A stretch of 5,223 nt of DNA from Erythrobacter sp. (GCA_013214365.1 JABSPI010000065.1:1-5223); one strand, 5' to 3'; positions 1 through 5,223 are shown, numbered from the stretch's first letter. Translations and numbers: made by a program. Notes: a model not told the origin generated them from the letters alone.

Positions 1-84
1 GAGATCTACCGGGTCAGCAAATAGGCGCTGGTTTGCGCGAATTGGTCGACAATCGCGGCTGCGCGATCTAAGCGCGCCGCTGCG

Positions 85-618
85 ATGAATGAAACCGCCA
101 CCATAATCCCGCTCAGCGCGGTCGAACCGGCCATGGTCGAAACCCTGCTCGACCGGGTGTTTGGCGATGATCGCCACGCCCGCACCGCCTATCGCATCCG
201 CGCCGGGATGGCGCCGCTTGAGGCGATGAGCTTTGCGGTGCTGGACGAGGCGGAGCTGTTGGTCGGCACGATCCAATGTTTTCCAGTGGCGCTGCATGAC
301 CGCGAAGGGCGCCCGGTGCCTTTGGTGATGGTGGGACCGGTGGCAATTGTCGAGGAACGCCGCGGCGAAGGGTTTGGCATTGGCCTGATGGCGGCGATGC
401 TCGATGCCGAGGCGCGCATGACCGCTGATGGCGCGCCGCCTCTGGCGCAAATGTTGATCGGGGATGCCGATTATTATGGCCGCTGGGGCTTTAGCGCGGC
501 GGCAACCGGCGGCTGGCGCGCGCCGGGCCCCTATGAACCTGAACGCCTGCTCGCGCGTGGCAGCGCGCTCGCAGCCATGCCGAGCGAGGGTATGCTCGGC
601 CCGTGGGCGCCGGCCTGA
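85..618 (+). CDS. GNAT family N-acetyltransferase (COG3153/YhbS-like)
   Basis: Predicted cytoplasmic acyl-CoA-dependent N-acetyltransferase of 177 residues; the substrate cannot be told from sequence. The GNAT core is visible: strand VMVGPVAIV (81-89) runs into the acetyl-CoA pyrophosphate-binding loop RRGEGFGIG (92-100, R/Q-x-x-G-x-G/A type), then a helix (101-112). The motif GDADYYGRWGF (126-136) matches the YY-x-R-x-GF signature common in YhbS-like acetyltransferases. The length is normal for a single GNAT domain. I chose the ATG at 85 because the N-terminus (TATIIPLSAVEPAMVETLL) has the usual first strand and helix; no good Shine-Dalgarno sequence precedes it. It is separated by 186 nt from the next gene, so it may be transcribed on its own. 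The family call is firm, the specific role unknown. Confidence 0.9.
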   Translation: MNETATIIPLSAVEPAMVETLLDRVFGDDRHARTAYRIRAGMAPLEAMSFAVLDEAELLVGTIQCFPVALHDREGRPVPLVMVGPVAIVEERRGEGFGIGLMAAMLDAEARMTADGAPPLAQMLIGDADYYGRWGFSAAATGGWRAPGPYEPERLLARGSALAAMPSEGMLGPWAPA

Positions 619-637
619 CCCTTTAACGCGCAGGCCC

Positions 638-677
638 TGGCACGTCATTGCATTGGCACGTCATTGGCACGTCATTG
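638..677. repeat. Three-copy short tandem repeat TGGCACGTCATTG
   Basis: Exact copies of TGGCACGTCATTG lie at 638-650, 654-666 and 665-677 (the last two share TG). Offsets are 16 and 11 nt, so the basic unit is TGGCACGTCAT with an extra TGCAT after the first copy. It lies 20 nt after the acetyltransferase stop and about 130 nt before the next gene. It may be a replication-slippage product or a set of protein binding sites; the 11-nt offset is close to one helical turn. No function can be assigned. Confidence 0.75.
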
Positions 678-758
678 GCTTGGCGGGTCGCAGGCTTTGC
701 GCCTCCATTCCCGCGCCGCGCCTGTGAGCCCGCACGCCCCTTGGCCTTGGTTTGTTGC

Positions 759-781
759 ATCATGCGTTGATTTCGCATGAT
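759..781. promoter_or_regulatory. Inverted repeat upstream of the DUF1285 operon (possible operator)
   Basis: Perfect 8-bp arms ATCATGCG (759-766) and CGCATGAT (774-781) flank a 7-nt centre, ending 23 nt before the ATG at 805. The symmetry and size suit a site for a dimeric regulator or a small leader hairpin. A weak promoter-like pair (TTGTTG at 752-757 and CATGAT at 776-781, 18-nt spacer) would overlap it, which would suit an operator, but both boxes are poor matches. It is unlikely to be a terminator, since the stem has only four GC pairs and no run of T follows. Confidence 0.3.
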
Positions 782-804
782 TGTTTGCCCATCTTCACAC
801 CAGC

Positions 805-1386
805 ATGCCTTACGATCCCCCGCCCTATCTCGCCGAATTGACCCTTGCCCAGATTGCCGAACAGGTTGCGCAGCGCAAATTGCCCCCGGTGGAGCAATGG
901 AGCCCGCAAAAATCCGGCGACAGCGATATGCGCATTGCCGCGGATGGAGCGTGGTATCACGAGGGTGGATTGATCAGCCGCCCGGCCATGGTGCGCGCCT
1001 TTTCCGGATTGATGACCCGCGATGACCACGGCCAGCATTGGTTGGTCACCCCGTTTGAAAAACTCACTATCGAGGTCGAAGACGCCGCCTTTATCGCGGT
1101 CGATTGCGTGGTCAGCGAAGGCGATCTGGCGTTTCGCCTCAACACCGATGATCTGGTGGTTGCCGGCCCCGATCATGGCCTGCGCGTCAGCGGCGATCCC
1201 GATACGCCGGCCATCTATCTGCATGTCCGGCGAGGCTGCGAGGCGCGGCTCAACCGCTCAACCTACACCCAATTGGCCGAAATCGCTCTGGCGACAGGCG
1301 GGGCGGAGGAAACCGGCGATTGGATCGTCAGCAGCCAGGGCGCGGTCTTCGCGCTCAAAGGGCACGGCGCGGATGACAGCGTTTGA
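805..1386 (+). CDS. DUF1285 family protein (PF06938/COG3816)
   Basis: A 193-residue soluble protein of the DUF1285 family, whose biochemical role is unknown to me. Family-typical blocks in order: PPVEQWSPQKSGDSDMRIAADG (28-48, Pro/Trp/Gly conserved), WYHEGGLISRPAMVRAFSGL (50-69), WLVTPFEKLTIEVEDAAFIAV (79-99), RLNTDDLVVAGPDHGLRV (111-128) and YLHVRRGCEARLNRSTYTQL (138-157). No signal peptide or membrane segment is seen. The frame stays open to a TTG at 781, but the ATG at 805 gives the MPYDPPP-type N-terminus I associate with alphaproteobacterial members; neither start has a good Shine-Dalgarno. Its stop overlaps the start of the CoA pyrophosphatase gene, so the two are probably co-transcribed and translationally coupled, hinting at a related metabolic or housekeeping role. 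The family assignment is strong. Confidence 0.9.
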   Translation: MPYDPPPYLAELTLAQIAEQVAQRKLPPVEQWSPQKSGDSDMRIAADGAWYHEGGLISRPAMVRAFSGLMTRDDHGQHWLVTPFEKLTIEVEDAAFIAVDCVVSEGDLAFRLNTDDLVVAGPDHGLRVSGDPDTPAIYLHVRRGCEARLNRSTYTQLAEIALATGGAEETGDWIVSSQGAVFALKGHGADDSV

Positions 1387-2000
1387 GCGAGCTGTTCGAC
1401 CATTTAAGCGCGCTGTTTGCGGCCGGCCATGCGCGCCCGGTCACCGGCCTGTTGAGCGATGCCGCGCTCAACCGCACAGATCGCCAAACCCCCGCAGCGG
1501 TGTTGATCGCAGTGATCGATCGCCCGCGCCCGACAATATTGTTGACCCAGCGCCCCAATGACATGCGCGACCATCCCGGTCAGGTCGCCTTTCCCGGCGG
1601 CAAGATCGATCCGGGCGAGGATGCGGTGAGCGCAGCCTTGCGCGAGGCGGAAGAGGAATTGGCTCTGCCGCGCGATCAGGTCCGTGTGATCGGCGCAAGC
1701 GATTTGTATCAAACCGGCACCGGTTTCGCCGTGACCCCGGTTTTGGCCGTGGCCCCGCCTGACCTGCCGCTGAGCCCCAATCCGCGCGAAGTCGCCGCCT
1801 GGTTCGAGGCCCCGCTCGACCTTTTGCTCGACCCCGATAGCTGGACCACGCAAGAAGTGTTTTGGCGCGGGCGCGATCGGCGCTATCTCGATATGCATTA
1901 TGAAGGCTTCAGAATCTGGGGCGTGACCGCCGCAATCATCGCCAATCTTGCCAAACGCATTCCCAAACAGGATTTTCTGCGCCAAACTGGCGCGGTTTGA
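1383..2000 (+). CDS. Nudix hydrolase, CoA pyrophosphatase (NudL/YeaB-like)
   Basis: A 205-residue enzyme predicted to split coenzyme A or acyl-CoA into 3',5'-ADP and 4'-phosphopantetheine, removing oxidised or surplus CoA. The CoA-specific UPF0035 motif LLTQRPNDMRDHPGQVAF runs over 53-70 and leads into PGG (71-73). The Nudix box follows: G73, E79, then R87-E88-A89-E90-E91-E92, with the metal ligands E91 and E92 present. The usual Gly near the end of the box (REUxEExGU) is Ala94. Later blocks DLYQTGTGFAVTPVLAV (107-123) and VAAWFEAPLDLLLDP (137-151) also fit. The start is TTG at 1383, inside TTGA shared with the upstream stop. An in-frame TGA at 1374-1376 leaves no earlier start, and the next in-frame ATG would remove 60 residues. 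A weak GGAT lies 8 nt upstream. Translation is probably coupled to DUF1285. Confidence 0.93.
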   Translation: MSELFDHLSALFAAGHARPVTGLLSDAALNRTDRQTPAAVLIAVIDRPRPTILLTQRPNDMRDHPGQVAFPGGKIDPGEDAVSAALREAEEELALPRDQVRVIGASDLYQTGTGFAVTPVLAVAPPDLPLSPNPREVAAWFEAPLDLLLDPDSWTTQEVFWRGRDRRYLDMHYEGFRIWGVTAAIIANLAKRIPKQDFLRQTGAV

Positions 2001-2022
2001 AGATTACCGGACACCAGCAGAT

Positions 2023-3234
2023 ATGTCGCACGCTCTGCCCCCCAATGCCCCCCAAGCGCCCGCCGCTTTGCAACAGGCCCAATGGCCGACCAAAGCCGGT
2101 TTGCGCGCGCTGGTCGCGGCGCTGGGCGAGGAGAATGTCCGCTGGGTTGGCGGAGCGGTGCGCGACACATTGTTGGGCGCGCAGGTGCACGATGTCGATT
2201 GCGCCACCACCCACACACCCGGCACAGTGATCGACCGGTGCCGCGCGGCCGGCATCCGCACCATCCCCACCGGGATCGACCACGGCACAGTGACCGCAGT
2301 CTTGGAAGATGGCACGGTCGAAATCACCACATTGCGGCACGATGTCAGCACCGATGGACGGCGCGCCACAATCGCCTTTGCATCGCAATGGCGCGATGAT
2401 GCCGCGCGGCGCGATTTCACCATCAATGCGCTCTATGCCCATCCCGCCACACTGGAGATTTCGGATTATTTCGGCGGAATGGACGATCTGGCCGCGCGGC
2501 GGGTGCGCTTTATCGGGGATGCGCGCCAACGCATTGCCGAGGACCATTTGCGGATCTTGCGCTATTACCGGTTCCAAGCGCGTTTTGGTGCGGCGCTCGA
2601 TCAGGAGGCAGAGGATGCCTGCAGCGAGATGGCCGCAACGCTCAAAGGGCTGAGCCGCGAGCGGGTGGCGGATGAATTGCTGCGCTTATTGTCCCTGCCC
2701 GATCCCGGCGCGACGGTGGAGCGGATGTTTGATCGCGGGGTTTTGCCGGTGATTGTGCCCGAATGCACCCGCGCCCAGATCGGCGCATTGCGCGCTTTGA
2801 TCGCGGCTGAGGCGGATCAGGGCCATGCTCCTGATCCGGTCCGGCGCCTCGCCGCCCTTTTGCCCCCCTCGCCCGATATTGCCGAAGATGTCGCTGCGCG
2901 TCTGCGCCTGTCCAAAGCGCAGCGGGCACGGTTGATCAATGCGGCTGAAAGAGTGCCCGATGATGCGCTCAATCCGCACAAGCTGGCCTATCACCTGTCG
3001 GTGCCGCTGGCGGTGGACCGGCTGCTCTTGCTCAACCGCGAGACGGCCATGCTCAGCGATTGGACCCCGCCCAGCTTTCCCTTGAAAGGGGGAACGATTG
3101 TGGCGCGAGGAATTGGCGCCGGGCCGCAAGTGGCGCGAATCATGCAATCGGTCGAAAAACGCTGGGTCGAAGAGGGCTTCCCAAACCCCGCCCGGGTCGA
3201 GCAATTGCTGGCCGAAGAGCTCAATCAAAGCTGA
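2023..3234 (+). CDS. cca: CCA tRNA nucleotidyltransferase (class II)
   Basis: A 403-residue enzyme that adds or repairs the 3'-CCA end of tRNAs in the cytoplasm, using CTP and ATP without a template. Class II polymerase-beta-type signatures are in place: VGGAVRDTLLG (42-52), then the metal-binding D57-x-D59 in HDVDCAT; RRDFTINAL (129-137), the ribose-recognition motif; YFGGMDDL (149-156); and EDHLRILRYYRF (173-184), the EDxxR nucleotide-selecting motif. The C-terminal part is alpha-helical and resembles alphaproteobacterial homologues of about 400 residues; I see no HD phosphohydrolase domain like that of E. coli. The ATG at 2023 lies 22 nt after the pyrophosphatase stop. An in-frame ATG at 1948 lies inside that gene and would add 25 unconserved residues, so it is rejected. 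No strong Shine-Dalgarno is present, and reinitiation or coupling from upstream is likely. It is the last gene of the run. Confidence 0.95.
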   Translation: MSHALPPNAPQAPAALQQAQWPTKAGLRALVAALGEENVRWVGGAVRDTLLGAQVHDVDCATTHTPGTVIDRCRAAGIRTIPTGIDHGTVTAVLEDGTVEITTLRHDVSTDGRRATIAFASQWRDDAARRDFTINALYAHPATLEISDYFGGMDDLAARRVRFIGDARQRIAEDHLRILRYYRFQARFGAALDQEAEDACSEMAATLKGLSRERVADELLRLLSLPDPGATVERMFDRGVLPVIVPECTRAQIGALRALIAAEADQGHAPDPVRRLAALLPPSPDIAEDVAARLRLSKAQRARLINAAERVPDDALNPHKLAYHLSVPLAVDRLLLLNRETAMLSDWTPPSFPLKGGTIVARGIGAGPQVARIMQSVEKRWVEEGFPNPARVEQLLAEELNQS

Positions 3235-3282
3235 CCTTTACGTTAAGCCGGGCTTCACCCGCGATGATTTAATGCCTTCGTG

Positions 3283-3297
3283 CAAGTCAGCGACTTG
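3283..3297. repeat. Small palindrome CAAGTC-AGC-GACTTG
   Basis: Perfect 6-bp arms around a 3-nt centre, 48 nt after the cca stop and 23 nt before the -35 box of the EcfG-type promoter. It is not followed by a T-run and the stem is short, so a terminator is unlikely. It could be an operator or the result of chance. Confidence 0.3.
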
Positions 3298-3320
3298 TCA
3301 TTTGGATCACCGCTCTTTAG

Positions 3321-3345
3321 GGAACCGGCGCGCTCAACGTCCGTT
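3321..3345 (+). promoter_or_regulatory. EcfG (general stress response) sigma-factor promoter
   Basis: GGAAC at 3321-3325 and CGTT at 3342-3345 are separated by exactly 16 nt. This matches the published alphaproteobacterial EcfG/SigT consensus GGAAC-N16-17-CGTT with no mismatch. It lies in the 284-nt spacer and points towards the small ORF and the secreted-protein gene. Transcription would be expected to start about 6-9 nt after CGTT, near 3351-3354. I found no second match in the window. The sequence match is certain; use by EcfG in this organism is inferred. Confidence 0.7.
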
Positions 3346-3354
3346 GGTTTTGCC

Positions 3355-3362
3355 AAGGGGGG
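3355..3362 (+). promoter_or_regulatory. Ribosome binding site for a 38-codon small ORF
   Basis: AAGGGGGG, one G-U wobble away from the consensus AAGGAGG pairing, stands 8 nt before the ATG at 3371. It is the strongest Shine-Dalgarno-like site on the plus strand here and lies almost at the predicted 5' end of the EcfG transcript, which supports translation of the small ORF. Confidence 0.45.
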
Positions 3363-3370
3363 TTGTTCAA

Positions 3371-3487
3371 ATGCGTTCCCATCGCTGTTGGACTGCCTTT
3401 TGGCTTGGCGCCGTCACCGGCAAAAAGCGTTTGGGCGCTGTGGTTCTTCATGCGCGCGCTGCCCTCTCTCTTACGGCGGCCATCTGA
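3371..3487 (+). CDS. Possible small protein of 38 residues, stress-promoter-linked
   Basis: A short ORF (MRSHRCWTAFWLGAV... ending LSLTAAI) whose family I do not recognise. It is basic (about four Arg, two Lys and two His, with no acidic residue) with two Trp and a mildly hydrophobic C-terminal half; no clear transmembrane helix or signal peptide is seen. Support comes from position: a strong Shine-Dalgarno 8 nt upstream, and a perfect EcfG promoter placing the mRNA start about 18 nt before the ATG. Its stop is 31 nt before the secreted-protein start, so it could be a first cistron or a translated leader. Third-position GC is lower than in the large genes of the window. The frame is open further upstream into cca, so openness alone is no evidence. 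It may equally be untranslated 5' leader. Confidence 0.35.
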   Translation: MRSHRCWTAFWLGAVTGKKRLGAVVLHARAALSLTAAI

Positions 3488-3518
3488 GGACTGACACGAA
3501 ATTGGAGATGACCAAGTT

Positions 3519-4061
3519 ATGAAATTTGCAAAGCTCGCTATCCTGGCCGGCGCTATGGCTGTGACCCCCTTCGCTGCGAATGCGCAGGATGTAGGCGCAA
3601 CCGTGTTCGGCAATGACGATGCCCCGGTTGGCACGGTGGAATCCAATGACGGCACCACCGTCATGGTCAATACCGGCAAGCACGTGGCCCCGCTGCCCGC
3701 CAATCTGTTGGCAGAGCGCGAAGGCAAGTGGACCGTCAACGCAACCCAAGGCCAGATCAACGGCATGATGGACCAACAGGTCGCTCAGCAACAAGCCGCT
3801 GCCGCTGAAGCGCAAGCCGCTGCTGCTGCCGAAGCTGCTGCCAAGCTCGAAGCCGCTTTGGTTGTGGGCGCACCGGTGATCACCAATGACGCGCAAAGCC
3901 TGGGCACTGTCAGCGAATTGCAGGCTGAAAACGTCGTCGTCACCAATGACACGGCCGGCCTGATCACGCTGCCGCGCAACTTCTTTGCAGTGGATGCCGA
4001 GGGCCAATTGATGGCTCTGGCCAGCCTTGAGCAGATCATGGCGGCTGTGCAGGGCGGCTGA
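3519..4061 (+). CDS. Secreted two-repeat protein with Ala/Gln-rich linker, function unknown
   Basis: A 180-residue protein I cannot assign to a named function. Residues 1-22 form a Sec signal peptide: K2 and K5, a hydrophobic core LAILAGAMAV, and an A20-N-A22 cleavage site before Q23; the mature protein is probably periplasmic. It contains an internal duplication. Residues 25-85 and 116-178 share the pattern VGAxV..ND....GTV......V.V, then LPxN..A, then Q-I near the end; the first copy has VNTGKHVAPLPANLLA, the second NDTAGLITLPRNFFA. The fold looks like a small beta-barrel resembling short secreted sphingomonad proteins with a 'DTG...LP' segment, loosely PRC-barrel-like. The copies are joined by an Ala/Gln/Glu helix (about 86-113), possibly a coiled coil. 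GGAG at 3504-3507 lies 11 nt before the ATG. Ala codons favour GCT/GCC over the GCG common in neighbours, suggesting high expression. An EcfG promoter lies upstream and a strong terminator follows. Confidence 0.85.
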   Translation: MKFAKLAILAGAMAVTPFAANAQDVGATVFGNDDAPVGTVESNDGTTVMVNTGKHVAPLPANLLAEREGKWTVNATQGQINGMMDQQVAQQQAAAAEAQAAAAAEAAAKLEAALVVGAPVITNDAQSLGTVSELQAENVVVTNDTAGLITLPRNFFAVDAEGQLMALASLEQIMAAVQGG

Positions 4062-4086
4062 TCGCCCCTGCGCATATAGCAGTTTG

Positions 4087-4125
4087 AAAAAGGGCCCCGC
4101 ACGACAACCGTGCGGGGCCCTTTTT
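4087..4125. terminator. Strong bidirectional intrinsic terminator
   Basis: A perfect 17-bp inverted repeat: the left arm 4087-4103 starts AAAAAGGGCCCCGC and the right arm 4109-4125 ends GCGGGGCCCTTTTT, with a 5-nt loop ACAAC. The GC-rich stem is followed by T5 on the plus strand, and the A5 on the left gives T5 on the minus strand. It starts 25 nt after the stop of the secreted-protein gene and lies 97 nt beyond the parC stop, so it can terminate both convergent transcripts. Confidence 0.95.
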
Positions 4126-4130
4126 GTTGT

Positions 4131-4158
4131 GCACTCTTATCTGCTGCGCGCTCTTATC
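4131..4158. repeat. Imperfect short direct repeat GC(A/G)CTCTTATC
   Basis: GCACTCTTATC (4131-4141) and GCGCTCTTATC (4148-4158) are two copies, 17 nt apart and differing by one base, in the 3' spacer between the terminator and the parC stop. No role is evident. Confidence 0.4.
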
Positions 4159-4221
4159 GGCCACGCATGGATAGTGTGGACCCATATGCAGCCATTTGCG
4201 CGCTCAAAGGACCGGCGGCGA

Positions 4222-5223
4222 TTAACCGAAGCGGTTGTTCTTGGGGAAACCTTGCGGCGGCAGGCGTCCGGCCGCGCCGCGCGCCACTTTCCACATATGG
4301 ATATCGTCCGCGGTCCGCGTGCGTTCGCCCGACCCGCCCATCGTCCAGCTCAACCCCTGCGCCAGAACAAAGGTGCGCGCATCGCTCAACCCGCCATCGC
4401 GGTAGCGTTGCAATTGCACCCCCTGCCCGCGCGCCATGACCGGCATTTCTTCAAGGTTGAACACAATCAGCTTGCGATTGTCGCCCACCGCCGCGACGTG
4501 ATCATCGCTCGCATCGATTTCGCGGATGACGCACAATTTGGCGCTTCCCTTCAAATTGACCACTTGGCGACCCTTGCGGGTTTCGGCCAGCAATTCAGCC
4601 GTCTGCGCCACGAACCCTTTGCCGTTGCTCGCCGCGAGCAGCAGCCGCCCGCCCGGCCTGTGGACCAGCATTTTGGCGATCGAGGTGTCGGCTTCGAGAT
4701 CGATCATAGTGCGCACCGGTTCGCCAAATCCGCGCGCGCCGGGCAATTTGTCGCATCCCAAGGTGTAAAACCGGCCATTGCCCGCCGCGATCAACAATTT
4801 GTCGGTGGTCTGCGCGTGCAGGATAAAGGCGAGCGCGTCGCCCTCTTTATATTTGAATTCCTGCGCCAGATCGACATGGCCCTTGGCCGCGCGGATCCAT
4901 CCCTTTTGCGACAGGATCACCGTGACCGGTTCCTTCTCGATCATCGCATCCATGCTGAATTCGACCGCCGCCTCGGCCTCTTCGATGCGGGTGCGGCGCG
5001 CGCCCAAAGCGGTCTCTTCGGCGTAATCCTTGCGCAATATGCGCAGGTCCCGCTTCAACCGCGTGCGTTGGCGCGCCGGGCTACCCAAAAGCTTTTCCAG
5101 CTCATCTTGTTCAGCGAGCAAATCGGTCTTCTCGCTGCGCAGCTCCATCTCCTCCAGCTTGCGCAAGGAGCGCAGCCGCATATTGAGAATGGCCTCGGCC
5201 TGGCGATCGGTCAGCTTGAATTC
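4222..5223 (-). CDS. parC: DNA topoisomerase IV subunit A, C-terminal part (partial)
   Basis: The minus-strand frame is open from the window edge to TAA at 4224-4222, giving the last 333 residues of ParC; the N-terminal catalytic part with the active-site Tyr lies outside. Topoisomerase IV unlinks daughter chromosomes with ParE. Fragment residues 3-48 are the helical region near the C-gate (LTDRQAEAILNMRLRSLRKLEE is the GyrA/ParC block at 4-25). The beta-pinwheel DNA-wrapping domain follows, with blade-like repeats at EPVTVILSQKGWIRAAKGH (98-116), DKLLIAAGNGRFYTL (141-155), GRLLLAASNGKGFVAQ (192-207) and DHVAAVGDNRKLIVFNLEEM (241-260). No canonical GyrA box (Q-R/K-R-G-G) is present; the loop ETRKGRQVVNL (214-224) sits where it would be, which favours ParC over GyrA. 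The tail is FPKNNRFG. Translation must start upstream of the window: the in-frame ATG at 5181 is internal to a conserved helix and is not the start. Confidence 0.95.
   Translation of the reverse strand, partial: EFKLTDRQAEAILNMRLRSLRKLEEMELRSEKTDLLAEQDELEKLLGSPARQRTRLKRDLRILRKDYAEETALGARRTRIEEAEAAVEFSMDAMIEKEPVTVILSQKGWIRAAKGHVDLAQEFKYKEGDALAFILHAQTTDKLLIAAGNGRFYTLGCDKLPGARGFGEPVRTMIDLEADTSIAKMLVHRPGGRLLLAASNGKGFVAQTAELLAETRKGRQVVNLKGSAKLCVIREIDASDDHVAAVGDNRKLIVFNLEEMPVMARGQGVQLQRYRDGGLSDARTFVLAQGLSWTMGGSGERTRTADDIHMWKVARGAAGRLPPQGFPKNNRFG

Noticed and set aside
2..88. Open plus-strand frame ending in TGA that overlaps the acetyltransferase ATG (ATGA), as if the tail of an upstream gene
   Set aside because: Only 28 codons, with many AGA/AGG/CGA codons and low third-position GC for this genome; the residues look like no known C-terminus. 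A partial upstream gene cannot be excluded.
6..119. Minus-strand ORF ending in TAG at the left edge, with coding-like third-position GC
   Set aside because: It would have to begin inside the acetyltransferase gene or be only about 30 residues long, and has no ribosome binding site.
683..714. Possible interrupted hairpin (GCGGG...AGGC/GCCT...CCCGC) after the acetyltransferase as a terminator
   Set aside because: The stem is broken by mismatched internal loops and has no T-run; such pairings are common in GC-rich spacers.
781..804. TTG start for DUF1285 eight codons upstream of the ATG
   Set aside because: The extra residues do not resemble the family N-terminus, and no ribosome binding site precedes the TTG.
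1948..2022. Earlier ATG for cca inside the Nudix gene
   Set aside because: It would create a 53-nt overlap and 25 N-terminal residues that are read from another gene's coding sequence and are not family-like.
3295..3323. Sigma-70-like promoter with TTGTCA as -35
   Set aside because: The -35 is good, but at a 17-nt spacer the -10 is TAGGGA, only two of six matches.
3280..3522. 80-codon plus-strand ORF across the spacer, ending in ATGA with the secreted-protein start
   Set aside because: GTG start without a ribosome binding site, starting upstream of the EcfG promoter, with unremarkable composition. The 38-codon ORF in another frame has much better initiation signals.
3508..3522. Mini-ORF ATG ACC AAG TTA TGA overlapping the secreted-protein start
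   Set aside because: The GGAG directly abuts this ATG, so there is no spacing for initiation; the same GGAG fits the ATG at 3519.
4110..4439. Plus-strand ORF over the terminator arm and the 3' end of parC
   Set aside because: It begins within the terminator hairpin and is the antisense shadow of parC.

Overview
The window is GC-rich chromosomal DNA from an alphaproteobacterium. Protein similarity as I remember it points to Sphingomonadales, most likely the Erythrobacteraceae: the DUF1285 / CoA-pyrophosphatase / CCA-transferase gene order, the ParC sequence and a perfect EcfG-type promoter all fit. This placement comes from pattern recognition, not from a search.

Layout. Positions 1-84 hold no gene I can support. 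A GNAT acetyltransferase (85-618, +) is followed by a 186-nt spacer carrying a small tandem repeat (638-677) and an 8-bp-arm inverted repeat (759-781). A compact plus-strand run follows: a DUF1285 protein (805-1386), a Nudix CoA pyrophosphatase (1383-2000, UUG start overlapping the previous stop), and a CCA tRNA nucleotidyltransferase (2023-3234). This run looks like one operon of housekeeping and metabolite-repair genes.

The 284-nt spacer 3235-3518 is the most interesting part. It has a perfect GGAAC-N16-CGTT promoter (3321-3345), the signature of the general-stress-response sigma factor EcfG. About 10 nt downstream is a strong ribosome binding site and a possible 38-residue small protein (3371-3487). 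Next comes a secreted protein of unknown function (3519-4061) made of two copies of a small beta-rich repeat joined by an Ala/Gln-rich helix, with codon use typical of a highly expressed gene. The promoter plausibly makes the small ORF and the secreted protein part of the general stress response.

A 17-bp perfect hairpin with a T-tract on each strand (4087-4125) ends this unit. On its minus-strand face it can also end the convergent gene parC (topoisomerase IV subunit A, 4222-5223, minus strand), of which only the C-terminal 333 residues lie in the window. I see no mobile element, CRISPR array, tRNA or rRNA.
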